Positions 18,105-27,053 of a DNA stretch of 64,000 nucleotides are shown one piece after another. A program made the translations under genes and the position numbers. Source of the stretch: Roseobacter sinensis (GTDB lineage Bacteria > Pseudomonadota > Alphaproteobacteria > Rhodobacterales > Rhodobacteraceae); assembly GCF_025755255.1 (NCBI RefSeq), contig NZ_JALIEB010000001.1:62001-126000 (forward strand). Reading direction: 5' to 3'. Under the pieces are notes generated by a model that searched no databases, was not told the DNA's origin, and saw only the letters and a program-made list of their open reading frames with translations. Position 1 is the stretch's first letter, and every line of letters begins with the position of its first letter.

Positions 18105-19189
18105 CAGATCCGACCCTTCGCACGTTGACGCATCGCCTCGGCAAAGCGGATAGCGGCAGCAACCGCGCGGTAATGATCTGGCGCGATTTCGTCGCCGATC
18201 CCTGTGGTCGCGTGCAGAGCGCGGGCCGTCGGGGGATCGCTGCGGATAGGGACGTCGTTTTCTTCAGCGATTTCACGTATGCGCAAGGCAATTTCATCGA
18301 CGCCTTTTGCCACACAGACGGGGGCCTGGCCGGGTTTGCGGTCCCATTTGAGGGCGACGGAGTAATGGGTTGGGTTTACGATAATCACATCGGCTTTGGG
18401 CACATCGGCCATCATCTGCGCCCCTGCAATCGCCTGCGCCCGCTGCCTGCGCTCCTGTTTCATGTGTGGATCACCTTCGGCATTTTTCGTCTCGTCCATG
18501 ATCTCTTTGCGAGACATCATGTTTCTGCGCAGGTGTTCGAAATGTTGCCAGATCGAGTCAATGACACCGATAACCGCAGAGACGATCACGACAACCAGAA
18601 GGAAGGAGAGGCAGATCTCCGCCAGAAGCGAGACGACCAGGCGCGGGTTGGTCTGGAGAATGGAGACCATCTCATCGAGGCGGACGTGAATGAACACAGC
18701 CAGGCAGGCCGAATAAATCAGCAGCTTTGCGAAACTTACGGCAAACTGGAAAAGGCCCCGGCGGCCAAATTTGTTTTTCGCGTTCGAGATGACCGAGATA
18801 TTCGACAGCGTCGGCGCAACCTTGTTGGGCGCAAAAACAATACCTCTCATCGCGAAGAGACAAAGCAGAACAGCAAGCGCCGGGAAGCCGAAGAAGGGAG
18901 ACATCGACCACGCCACACTTCGGATCAGACCGCCCGTCGGCGCACCTGCCGCACCGTCGAAAAAGAGCGGCGCCAGTTGCGCGGGCTGGTCGATAAGGAC
19001 CATCATGGTTGTGCCCAGATGAACCAGACCGCCGCTGCCGGTTGCCAAGAATGCAACCAGCAGCCCGGCATAGGCAAAGGCGGTCAGGATCTCGGTGGAT
19101 CGTGCGATGTCCCCTTTCTTGCGTGCCTCAAGAAGCTTCTGAGGCGTCGCCTCAAAACTCTTGTCGGCCTGTTCCGTCTGGTCGCTCAT
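18104..19189 (-). CDS. flhB: Flagellar export gate protein FlhB
   Basis: A 361-residue member of the FlhB/YscU family that switches export from rod/hook to filament substrates. Four hydrophobic segments are followed by a cytoplasmic domain with the autocleavage motif NPTH in VIIVNPTHYSVALKW (near residue 270). The N-terminus has the typical EATPQKLLEARKKGDIARS. It overlaps fliR by an ATGA junction. Confidence 0.97.
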   Translation of the reverse strand: MSDQTEQADKSFEATPQKLLEARKKGDIARSTEILTAFAYAGLLVAFLATGSGGLVHLGTTMMVLIDQPAQLAPLFFDGAAGAPTGGLIRSVAWSMSPFFGFPALAVLLCLFAMRGIVFAPNKVAPTLSNISVISNAKNKFGRRGLFQFAVSFAKLLIYSACLAVFIHVRLDEMVSILQTNPRLVVSLLAEICLSFLLVVVIVSAVIGVIDSIWQHFEHLRRNMMSRKEIMDETKNAEGDPHMKQERRQRAQAIAGAQMMADVPKADVIIVNPTHYSVALKWDRKPGQAPVCVAKGVDEIALRIREIAEENDVPIRSDPPTARALHATTGIGDEIAPDHYRAVAAAIRFAEAMRQRAKGRI

Positions 19190-19956
19190 TGTGTCGAACC
19201 GAACGGATTGCCGAGAAAGCTGTCCATGGCCCGGATCCAGACCGAGAGAATCAAAGGCGACGACATCAGCAGCAGGAACAGGCCGCCCGCCGTGATCACG
19301 GGAGCGCCGACGAAGGCCACCATCAGCTGAGGCATGGCCTTGTTGATCGCGCCGAGTGCCACATTATAGAGCACAGACAGAATGACGAAGGGCGCGGCGA
19401 GGGTAAATGCGAGGGTGAACGCGCGCGCGACTTGCGCGACACCCCAGTCTGAGAGAACAGAGCCCTCGGTCAACCGCCCCATCGGCATGACGTCATAGGA
19501 CAGGATGATCAGCTCAGCCGCCTTGACATGCAGGCCGGTCATGACAGCCAGCGCCAGGCCGCCCACGATCAACACATAGCCCATGGCCGGCATCGGGTCG
19601 ACGCCGGCTCCACCTAGAACTTGTGACAGAGAGGTGGCGTGCGCAGCGATTGATCCAGCCGTCTGAAGAGCAAGAATGAAAAGTCGGATGCCAATCCCGA
19701 GAGCAAGCCCGGACAGGATCTCCGTCACGATGATGAAGGCGGTTGTTCCAAACAGATCGGGGATCGGTGTCGTTGGGATGGCAGGCGCGACAATCAAGGT
19801 AAAGGCCAAAGCGAGGACAAGCTTGATACGTGCGGGAACAGACTGTTCGCCGAAGGCTGGCAGCATCGAGGTGATCGCGGCAACACGCACAAACACGGCG
19901 AACCCGTGCCACAAAGTCTCGTTGAGCAGCGGTATGAGCTGCGTCAGACCGTTCAT
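19186..19956 (-). CDS. fliR: Flagellar export gate protein FliR
   Basis: A 256-residue polytopic membrane protein of usual family length with about six hydrophobic segments (FVRVAAITSMLPAFGEQSVP is the typical first helix). It forms part of the FliP-FliQ-FliR export channel. ATGA overlaps at both ends tie it to flhA upstream and flhB downstream, while fliP and fliQ lie in two other operons. Confidence 0.95.
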   Translation of the reverse strand: MNGLTQLIPLLNETLWHGFAVFVRVAAITSMLPAFGEQSVPARIKLVLALAFTLIVAPAIPTTPIPDLFGTTAFIIVTEILSGLALGIGIRLFILALQTAGSIAAHATSLSQVLGGAGVDPMPAMGYVLIVGGLALAVMTGLHVKAAELIILSYDVMPMGRLTEGSVLSDWGVAQVARAFTLAFTLAAPFVILSVLYNVALGAINKAMPQLMVAFVGAPVITAGGLFLLLMSSPLILSVWIRAMDSFLGNPFGSTQ

Positions 19957-22037
19957 GCTGCCACGACACCGACCAGCGAAGGCCGCGCATCAAGGCCGAT
20001 TTCTTCGAAGGACAAGACCGGGTTGTTGATGCCCTTGGCGCGCATGACGGTGCGCAAGAAGCGGCGCCGGCGCGTGTTCGTCACGATAGCCGCGTTGATC
20101 CCGTTCTCGCTGGCGGCCTTTAGTTTCTCCGACATGTTTTCAGCCAAAAGGTTGAAGATGTCGGGCGGCAGAGCAATGTCCAGGCCGCGGTCAGCTTCGA
20201 CCTGATAGGTGTTGAACGTCTCCTCCCATTCTGGGGCAAGCTGCACCAGCGGCAGGGTGCCGTCATCGCGTTTCATGCTGGCAACCAATTGAAAGCCCAG
20301 CCGCTGTCGGACGTGCTCACAAATTGCCTCAGGCTGCGCGTTTTGCGCGCGGGCTTCCGCGGTCGCTTCCAAGATGAGCGGCAAGTTTCTGATCGAAACC
20401 TGCTCATCCAGAAGCAGCCGCAGGACCGCATGCAGTACATCGATGGGAACTTTATCCGGGATCATCTCGTCGAGAAGCTTCCGGTTTGCATCTGCGCGCT
20501 TCGCATCCGACACATTGGTCATCTCATGCAGGAGACGCCGCAGGGACTTCAGAGACAACAACCTGCTGAAGTTCCGCTTGACCGTCTCCAGCAAATGCGT
20601 CGCGAGGATCTCCGCTGGCGTTACAAGTGTCAGGCCATCGAGCGAGGCCTGCTCCTGATCCCGCGTCTTGATCCAACGGGCCGGCGCGCCGTAGACCGGT
20701 TCCGTGGTATCGCGACCATCAGGCAGGCTCGCTGCATCCTCGGGAATGAGAGCAAGTATCTGATCGGGGCTCACCGAGGCACGTGCTTGCTCGACCCCTT
20801 GAATGCGCAAGATATAAGTGCCCACCGGCAGGGCCGCGTTATCGGTCAGTCTGATTTCCGGCAGGATCAGCCCGTAGACCGAGGCAATATGGGTGCGCAT
20901 GTTCGAGATACGGGCATCCAGGCCCGTTCCGGGATCCAGCACCATATTCACGAGATCGGTCGCGAACTCGACGTGAATATCGTCCAGTTCAAGTATGTCT
21001 CCGAGCGGTTTTTCTTTGGGCAGTTCGGCGTGAACGTCCTCTTTGTCCTCCTCGTCCGCTTTCGCCTTGGCGCGTTTGTGCAGCCAATAAGCGAGGCCAC
21101 CCATCATCGCCCCACCAAGAATGAAGGGGCCAAAGGGCAAGCCTGGAAACAATGCGAAGAGCACAAGCAAGCCGGCGACAGTTCCGATTGCCGGGGGGTG
21201 CTTGCCAAGTTGGCTGAACACCGCCAAATCCGTTGCTCCTTGGGCGCCACCACGGGCCAACAGGAGCGCGGACGCGATGGAAATGACCACCGCGGGGATC
21301 TGCGAAACCAAACCGTCGCCCACGGTCAGGATCGCATATGTCTCGAAGGCCTGACCGATCGGCATGTCGTGGACCACAATCCCCATGATCAGCCCGGCGA
21401 CGAGGTTGAGCAGCGTGATCAGCAGACCTGCAATTGCGTCACCTTTGACGAACTTCGAGGCACCATCGAGGGAACCGAAGAAGGTCGTTTCTTGCTGTTC
21501 TCTCTCGCGGCGTTCACGTGCTTCGGCGTGCGTGATCGCGCCGGCGGACATGTCGCTGTCAATGGCAAGTTGTTTACCCGGCATGCCGTCCAAGGCGAAG
21601 CGGGCACCGACCTCTGCCATGCGCGTCGCGCCTTTGGTGATCACCATGAAGTTGACAATCAGCAACACGCAGAAAACGACAAGACCGAGAAAGACGCTGC
21701 CACCCATCACAAATTGGGCGAACCCCTCGATCACATCGCCGGCAGCGTCCGTTCCCGTGTGCCCTTCGCCGATGATCAGCTTGGTCGATGAAACGTTGAG
21801 GGACAGCCTTAACATCAGAGATGCAAGCAGGATGGTCGGGAACGCAGAAAAGTCGAGCGGTCGCTCAATGAACAAGGTGACTGTGAAGATCAGAATGGCG
21901 AGGGCAAAGGAAGCCGCCAAGCCGACATCGAGCACCCAAGCGGGCATCGGCAGGATCATCATGACGATGACCGCCATCAATGCGACTGCAAGCATAACGG
22001 TGGGGTTGAAGAGTGCTTTGGCCGTCAAATTTTGCAC
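19953..22037 (-). CDS. flhA: Flagellar export gate protein FlhA
   Basis: A 694-residue FHIPEP-family protein that forms the nonameric ring under the export channel and docks substrate-chaperone complexes. The N-terminal half has about eight membrane helices (PMPAWVLDVGLAASFALAILI; the loop FVKGDAIAGLLI is conserved), and residues 330-694 form the cytosolic ring domain. The start is a GTG at 22037, two bases after the transglycosylase stop, with GGAG about 10 bases upstream inside that gene. Confidence 0.97.
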   Translation of the reverse strand: MQNLTAKALFNPTVMLAVALMAVIVMMILPMPAWVLDVGLAASFALAILIFTVTLFIERPLDFSAFPTILLASLMLRLSLNVSSTKLIIGEGHTGTDAAGDVIEGFAQFVMGGSVFLGLVVFCVLLIVNFMVITKGATRMAEVGARFALDGMPGKQLAIDSDMSAGAITHAEARERREREQQETTFFGSLDGASKFVKGDAIAGLLITLLNLVAGLIMGIVVHDMPIGQAFETYAILTVGDGLVSQIPAVVISIASALLLARGGAQGATDLAVFSQLGKHPPAIGTVAGLLVLFALFPGLPFGPFILGGAMMGGLAYWLHKRAKAKADEEDKEDVHAELPKEKPLGDILELDDIHVEFATDLVNMVLDPGTGLDARISNMRTHIASVYGLILPEIRLTDNAALPVGTYILRIQGVEQARASVSPDQILALIPEDAASLPDGRDTTEPVYGAPARWIKTRDQEQASLDGLTLVTPAEILATHLLETVKRNFSRLLSLKSLRRLLHEMTNVSDAKRADANRKLLDEMIPDKVPIDVLHAVLRLLLDEQVSIRNLPLILEATAEARAQNAQPEAICEHVRQRLGFQLVASMKRDDGTLPLVQLAPEWEETFNTYQVEADRGLDIALPPDIFNLLAENMSEKLKAASENGINAAIVTNTRRRRFLRTVMRAKGINNPVLSFEEIGLDARPSLVGVVAA

Positions 22038-22039
22038 GG

Positions 22040-22753
22040 TCAGATTTCTCCAGTCTGCGAGAAGAGCGAACCGCCCGGCGCTGATTGCCCCAGCGGCACC
22101 AGGGATCCAAGCCGCGGCTGCGCGTCGGAGCGTTGTAGCAGCGGAAAGCGATTTTCCCGAATTCGAGATACGCTACCCGTCGTGTGGCCAACGGGGTCAT
22201 CCCCGAGGCTTGCATGGATTTCCGAAAAGCGCCTCTTGTAGCGGTTTGCGTGCTCTTGAGTTCGCGAATGATAGGCTCCGACGGCACGCATCCACTCTCC
22301 CTTCTCATCGTAGAGCTCTGTCAGGAAGGCAGCAGCATAGCGCGCATTTTCAATTGGCTCGAACATGTGCTCCAGGCTCGAAAAAGCATGTCCATGCCAA
22401 CGGTAGTTCAACTGGAAGCACCCAATATCAACGTTGGTCAGGCCCTGGTTCAAACGCGATTGTGCATGTTGAACAGCTGCGGATTTGGTCTCGAACCATC
22501 GGCCTGTGCCGCCTGTATTCGTGGCCCAGGGCCAGGGTTCAAAAACACCATTACGGGTGCGCCCGGTTTCCGTCCGGGAAATCGCCTTCAGAATTGAGAA
22601 GGGAACCCCTGTCTCTTGGGAAACAACTGCAGCTGCCCGGTCACAAATGTTCGGCGTGTTTGCGCGGGCCGGCGCTGCGAAAAGGAGTGTACAGGCCAAG
22701 GCAGTCGATGCCATGGCCGCAAAAGAAACGAGTAACGTATTCTGTCGTGCCAT
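22040..22753 (-). CDS. SLT-family lytic transglycosylase, flagellum-associated
   Basis: A 237-residue exported protein: signal peptide (about residues 1-31, ending APARA) followed by a lysozyme-like SLT domain with the catalytic Glu in ISRTETGR and a second motif NVDIGCFQLNYRWHG. Such an enzyme opens the peptidoglycan so the rod can pass. FlgJ in this window lacks a muramidase domain, so this protein probably fills that role, like SltF of Rhodobacter sphaeroides. I chose the ATG at 22753; the ATG at 22804 would add 17 residues before the signal peptide. Confidence 0.82.
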   Translation of the reverse strand: MARQNTLLVSFAAMASTALACTLLFAAPARANTPNICDRAAAVVSQETGVPFSILKAISRTETGRTRNGVFEPWPWATNTGGTGRWFETKSAAVQHAQSRLNQGLTNVDIGCFQLNYRWHGHAFSSLEHMFEPIENARYAAAFLTELYDEKGEWMRAVGAYHSRTQEHANRYKRRFSEIHASLGDDPVGHTTGSVSRIRENRFPLLQRSDAQPRLGSLVPLGQSAPGGSLFSQTGEI

Positions 22754-22859
22754 TCTGACCCTTTTCGCGCGGCGCTCTGCAGCGGTCCATAGATATCGAT
22801 TCAAGGTTTATTTTGCGTAACCGGATGATGTGTCATCCGAACGGGGGTCCGAAGTGGGG

Positions 22860-25118
22860 CTAAGGGTCGACCGGCAAGCCACCAAGTATCTCTTCCAGAG
22901 TCGTTCGGGCCGAGCTGCTTTGCTCAACGGCCGAGCCGATCATCTCCAACATGCCGTCCTCTGCGGCAACCGGAGGTATGGCTTCCTCGGACAGAACTCG
23001 AGCTTGCCCAAACACTGGAGCATCGCTCTCGACCAATTCAGTCCATTCATTCGCCAACCACGCTGCGCGAACGGCATCTTGCTCCGCGTCTAAGGTTTCA
23101 AATAAGCTGAATGCTTCCTTGTTGTCGCCAAGTTGCGACAACGCTCTTGCCTTCAAAGGGACCGACAGATCGCTCTGTACGAGTCCGAGCACAGTGAGTG
23201 CGGCTTCGGGCTGCCGCATTGCAATTAGAGCTTCGGCGTGCAGAAGCCTGAGATCATCATTCGCCCGATCTGCGGGGAGATCGGCGAGGATCGCCTCCGC
23301 TTCGGCTGCAAAGCCCAATTCAAGCAGTCGCGAGACCGTCGCCTCGACCGATACAATCGAGAGCGCAGACGCATTCGTTGGAAACTCGGCAAAAAATGCA
23401 TCCAGGAAGGTAATGTCATCGGCGTTGGACGACAGAGCAGAAAAGATCAGCGACCTCAGTTCGTTCAGAAGGTCAGGATCCGCTGTTACAAGCTCGTTTT
23501 CCAGCGCTTCGAAGGCCTTATCGAATTGATCGGAGTAGGCTGAGGCAATCACATGCGCACGCTGGAGGTCCTGTGCAATCGGGCTGTCGCGCCATTCGAA
23601 CGCATATGTTTCGATCAGAAGCGCAACATCAGCCGAGATCGCTTTCCCCTCGTCAAGACGGCTGTTGACCAAAGCGATCATGGCTTGAGGCGTTTCGGCC
23701 GCATTGTCTTCGATCACCTCTGACAGAAGATTCTCGGCCCTTTCGGTGTTCCCGGATTGTTTCTCGATTGTCGCTTCTGCGAGATCCGAATCGCTCTCAT
23801 TGCCGGTCTTGGTCCAGTCGGTGTTCCGCAAAGCAATCGACGCGGAGTCCAAACTGCCGCTATCTGCAAGACGCTTGCTCAGTGCCGGTGCAATGAACCG
23901 CCTCAGATGGTCAGGCAGTGCTGCCAAAGCGCGCAACGCTGCCGCTTCATTCAATATCTGCTCGGCCGGCAGCTCTTGGGCGGCCATTGCGGCCCAAAGC
24001 GCCAACTCGGATTCGCAATCGGCAAACCGATGGACGAACCGTGGGTTACGTGCGAACCCATGCTCCATGATGTCGGCCAAATCCATCAACTCGGGATGCT
24101 CGGAAGCTAAGGTACCTGACAAGCTCAGCACCTCTTTGGCCTCCGCGCCAAAGCCGAAAAAGATGTAGAGACGGGCGAGCGCAATCGCCTGGTCGGGATT
24201 GAGGCGGTCAACCTCTGAGTACAGCGCTCGCCTCATACCAGCGACCTGAAGATGGAACGGGTCCTCTCCGCCCCATTCCGGCACCATGACACGATCTGGC
24301 GACGCACAAACCGCACCCGATGTCATCAGATCCCCATCAAGCGCTCCACGCGGGGTGTCACGGCTGCTCGTTATCCGGATGTTGCCGCCTTCAGGAGCGA
24401 CCACCACAATTTCTTCTTCGGATGAGTCAAAGATCTCTTCGGCTGGTGGCATCTCCTCCTCGCCGATAACTCCGTTGAGGTCTGGGGTGGCGGGTTCAAG
24501 TATGCCCCGAGATGCCGCGTTGCTGAGCCCGGCCAGCAATTGCTGGCGCGTCTGTTCAACAAAGGCGGCTTCGCTCTCTCTCGCCTCGACGCTCGGATCA
24601 ATAGCATCCGGTTGCTGCTCGGCCGGCGACTTGTTGGATGCAATCGCTTCACCATCGGGGGATGCGAAGTCGGACCAAAGAAGATCGCCAAAATTGAAAC
24701 CGGACGCAGGGCGGGCCGTTATGAAGCGTGGCGCAGACGCTGTGCTCTCGGGAGGCAACGGCGGACCATCCAGAATATCGACGACGAGGAACTCTCGGCG
24801 TTCGACAAATGTGTTGACGTCACAGACGCATGACAGGTCCAGTTCGAGTCGGGAGGGATAGGGGCGGACCTCGAGAAGTTGATCGCGCGGTATCACATCA
24901 AAGACCCGGCTGACGTTGAAACCAGCGTCATGCCCGCGAAAGGAGATCGTCTTTAGCCCAGGTTCTTCAATGAGTTCCCAGGTTACATTTTCCGGCAAAC
25001 GCAAGACCAGACGGGTGAAACCCTCATGATCACCGGATCGGACGACGATGGGATTCGAATGCGCGGCACCCGCAAACAAGAGAGCAATTAGACCCGCGAG
25101 GGACGCCAATCTGATCAT
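22860..25118 (-). CDS. Exported AMIN-like plus helical-repeat protein, unknown flagellar role
   Basis: A 752-residue protein with a signal peptide (residues 1-21, ending AAHS). A beta-rich N-terminal part (about 22-120; TRLVLRLPENVTWELIEEPG...) resembles AMIN domains, which bind peptidoglycan or secretins and occur in cell-wall amidases. Residues 120-280 are acidic and low in order. The remainder (about 285-740) is Ala/Leu/Glu-rich helical sequence, suggesting TPR/Sel1-like solenoid repeats. The start overlaps the motA stop (ATGA, 25115-25118), so it is coupled to the stator gene, and the transglycosylase follows. A motor- or wall-linked periplasmic scaffold is an inference; no family is recognised. 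Confidence 0.72.
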   Translation of the reverse strand: MIRLASLAGLIALLFAGAAHSNPIVVRSGDHEGFTRLVLRLPENVTWELIEEPGLKTISFRGHDAGFNVSRVFDVIPRDQLLEVRPYPSRLELDLSCVCDVNTFVERREFLVVDILDGPPLPPESTASAPRFITARPASGFNFGDLLWSDFASPDGEAIASNKSPAEQQPDAIDPSVEARESEAAFVEQTRQQLLAGLSNAASRGILEPATPDLNGVIGEEEMPPAEEIFDSSEEEIVVVAPEGGNIRITSSRDTPRGALDGDLMTSGAVCASPDRVMVPEWGGEDPFHLQVAGMRRALYSEVDRLNPDQAIALARLYIFFGFGAEAKEVLSLSGTLASEHPELMDLADIMEHGFARNPRFVHRFADCESELALWAAMAAQELPAEQILNEAAALRALAALPDHLRRFIAPALSKRLADSGSLDSASIALRNTDWTKTGNESDSDLAEATIEKQSGNTERAENLLSEVIEDNAAETPQAMIALVNSRLDEGKAISADVALLIETYAFEWRDSPIAQDLQRAHVIASAYSDQFDKAFEALENELVTADPDLLNELRSLIFSALSSNADDITFLDAFFAEFPTNASALSIVSVEATVSRLLELGFAAEAEAILADLPADRANDDLRLLHAEALIAMRQPEAALTVLGLVQSDLSVPLKARALSQLGDNKEAFSLFETLDAEQDAVRAAWLANEWTELVESDAPVFGQARVLSEEAIPPVAAEDGMLEMIGSAVEQSSSARTTLEEILGGLPVDP

Positions 25119-25984
25119 GCAGCACCTTGTTTCACCGATTTTAGCGCTTCTTCAAGCTCGGCAAAGCTGGGTCGACAATGAGAGGGCGTATTCTGGCGAC
25201 CGACTTCAATGCAGATATTGGTGGCGTGGGCGTGCAAATTTGCAACCAACACCTCACGGATCAGCTGGTAAAAGTGGCCATCTTCTTCCGTAATTGTTTT
25301 GACCTTCGCGGCGAATGGTCCAACAAAGCCATAGGCCAGAAATACGCCGAGAAAGGTTCCCACAAGCGCACCACCAATCAGTTTCCCGAGCACTTCTGGC
25401 GGCTGATCGATTGACCCCATTGTCTTAATGATGCCCAACACCGCAGCCACAATGCCGAGAGCGGGAAGCCCGTCCGCGACGGTCTGCAACGCGTGGCTGG
25501 AGTGCATCGCATGGTGCATGTTCGCCTCCATGCGCTTCTCCAGAACCTCCTCAACCTGATGCGGATCGTCATAGTTCATCGACGCTGAACGCATCGTATC
25601 GCAAATCAGGGCAATGGCTTCCTTGTCCTTCAAGATCTTGGGATATTTCGAAAAAATCGATGAGTCGTCCGGTGCTTCGATATGCTCCTCGATCGCGACC
25701 GGGTTCTGCCGCGCGAGGCGAATGAGTTCGAACAGAAGGCATAGAAGATCCTTATAGTCTTCATGCGCCCACTTCGGACCTTTGAAGACCTTCCCCATGT
25801 CGCGGGCCGTCTGCTTGATTGCAGACGAATCATTGCTGATGAGGAACGCGCCAACGGCGGCCCCGCCAATCATCGTCAGCTCGAACGGCAAAGCTTTGAT
25901 GATGATGCCCATCTTGCCTCCGGCAGCCAGATAGCCGCCAAAGACCATCGCAAAAACGCAGACAACGCCAATGATTCCGATCAT
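25115..25984 (-). CDS. motA: Flagellar stator protein MotA
   Basis: A 289-residue stator subunit with four membrane helices: two at the N-terminus (GIIGVVCVFAMVFGGYLA) and two near residues 170-230 (LPALGIVAAVLGIIKTMGSID; ALVGTFLGVFLAYGFVGPFA, which lines the ion path). The charged cytoplasmic loop between them contacts FliG. I chose the ATG at 25984; a TTG 12 bases upstream is the alternative. It forms the proton channel with MotB, encoded 14 kb away on the other strand. Confidence 0.96.
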   Translation of the reverse strand: MIGIIGVVCVFAMVFGGYLAAGGKMGIIIKALPFELTMIGGAAVGAFLISNDSSAIKQTARDMGKVFKGPKWAHEDYKDLLCLLFELIRLARQNPVAIEEHIEAPDDSSIFSKYPKILKDKEAIALICDTMRSASMNYDDPHQVEEVLEKRMEANMHHAMHSSHALQTVADGLPALGIVAAVLGIIKTMGSIDQPPEVLGKLIGGALVGTFLGVFLAYGFVGPFAAKVKTITEEDGHFYQLIREVLVANLHAHATNICIEVGRQNTPSHCRPSFAELEEALKSVKQGAA

Positions 25985-26048
25985 CTCGAACCCCAATGAT
26001 TACCAAGCACCATTGTCGCAAAAGGAAGTTAAAAAAGCCTCTGCGCGG

Positions 26049-26657
26049 TCAGCTTTCGGGGACGTCCGCGTTGCGTCCCGCGAGAATGACGCTGATGGAA
26101 TAGGCCGTTTGCGGAGACAGTCCCGCCATAACCCCAGCCGCCGCATCCGGACGCATACGCCCGAGAAAACCGGCTGCAAAAGCTGGCTCCATTTCCTCGA
26201 ACAAGGCGGCCGCCTCTTTCGGCTTCATGTTTTCATAGACTGTCGTCAGCCGCGCGAGATCATCTTCGGCCGCAGTGTTCGCAAGCGCGAGCAGATTTCT
26301 CAGGGACTCTTCGGCTTGCTGCAGATTGGTCAACCGACGTTCGATCTCCTCATCCGCAACCGACAGGGCTTTCATCCTCATGTCGATCTGCTCTTCACGT
26401 TCAGCAAGCCGGGCTTCGCGCTGCTGAAATGACTCGAGCATCTTCGACATGCGCTCGCGTTCGTCAGCCGCCAAGGGCTTGTCGGAGGTCGTGGCACTCT
26501 TGGCCGCGGTCTCGACAGCTGCAGAGGGGTTTTCGGTTGCGACAGCCTGCCCGGCCCCGATGCCGATGCGAAGAAGCGCAGAGCCGACAAGGAGGCCAGC
26601 GATCAGCAAGATCGAACCACGACCGTTCCGGCCCAAAAGAAGCTTCATCTTTTTCAT
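26049..26657 (-). CDS. MotE-like flagellar motility protein
   Basis: A 202-residue protein with an N-terminal membrane anchor (about residues 15-35), a long coiled coil (about 65-130) and a C-terminal domain (MKPKEAAALFEEMEPAFAAGFLGRMRPDAAAGVMAGL) of the MgtE-N/MotE type. In Sinorhizobium, MotE is a chaperone for the periplasmic motility protein MotC. It overlaps the upstream DUF6468-like gene by ATGA and lies 64 bp before motA, supporting a stator-related role. Confidence 0.75.
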   Translation of the reverse strand: MKKMKLLLGRNGRGSILLIAGLLVGSALLRIGIGAGQAVATENPSAAVETAAKSATTSDKPLAADERERMSKMLESFQQREARLAEREEQIDMRMKALSVADEEIERRLTNLQQAEESLRNLLALANTAAEDDLARLTTVYENMKPKEAAALFEEMEPAFAAGFLGRMRPDAAAGVMAGLSPQTAYSISVILAGRNADVPES

Positions 26658-27043
26658 TGGTGAGTCTCCGCGCTGCGATGACGTACAAACATCGGTTCGC
26701 TGACCTGTGCGGCCGGAGCCGGTGTCGGCTGTGGCGCGGGCTGACGCACCTGCGGAGCCTCGGGAAGATCATGCAGGGACGCCATCTGCAACTCGAGTTT
26801 GCGCGACATGTCCTCGGCTCTCTTCGTCAGGTCCGTCAGGGTCTGCGCCGATGCTGCCGCGGTTGACTGCGCCGCCGACAAGGTCTTCGTCAGGTCATCG
26901 ACCTGAGCGGACAAAACGGCGACAGCTCCACCGACACCTTTTTCCAGGTCGTTGAACCGATTGAGCCGCCGACCAAGCACGAGACAATAAAATCCGGCCC
27001 CAAGTGCGCCGGCCGCCAGCAAAACATCTGCGATCAATTCCAT
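26654..27043 (-). CDS. Membrane-anchored coiled-coil protein (DUF6468-like)
   Basis: A 129-residue protein with one N-terminal membrane segment (DVLLAAGALGAGFYCLVLGRR, residues 5-25), a predicted coiled coil (about 30-95) and a Pro-rich tail (about 98-115). The layout and position between fliL and motE fit the DUF6468 family of alphaproteobacterial flagellar clusters, related to the Caulobacter positioning protein PflI. I assign this by architecture, not by clear motif. An AAGGAGG lies 6 bases before the ATG. Confidence 0.6.
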   Translation of the reverse strand: MELIADVLLAAGALGAGFYCLVLGRRLNRFNDLEKGVGGAVAVLSAQVDDLTKTLSAAQSTAAASAQTLTDLTKRAEDMSRKLELQMASLHDLPEAPQVRQPAPQPTPAPAAQVSEPMFVRHRSAETHQ

Positions 27044-27053
27044 GTCACCCTCC

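Noticed and set aside
20289-21791. A 500-codon open frame antisense to flhA
   Set aside because: Composition is Arg/Gln/His-rich as expected for an antisense GC-rich frame, and flhA is unambiguous.
26049-26657. Naming the downstream 752-aa protein MotC because a MotE-like gene is present
   Set aside because: No sequence likeness to MotC can be read, and its AMIN-like start differs from what is expected.
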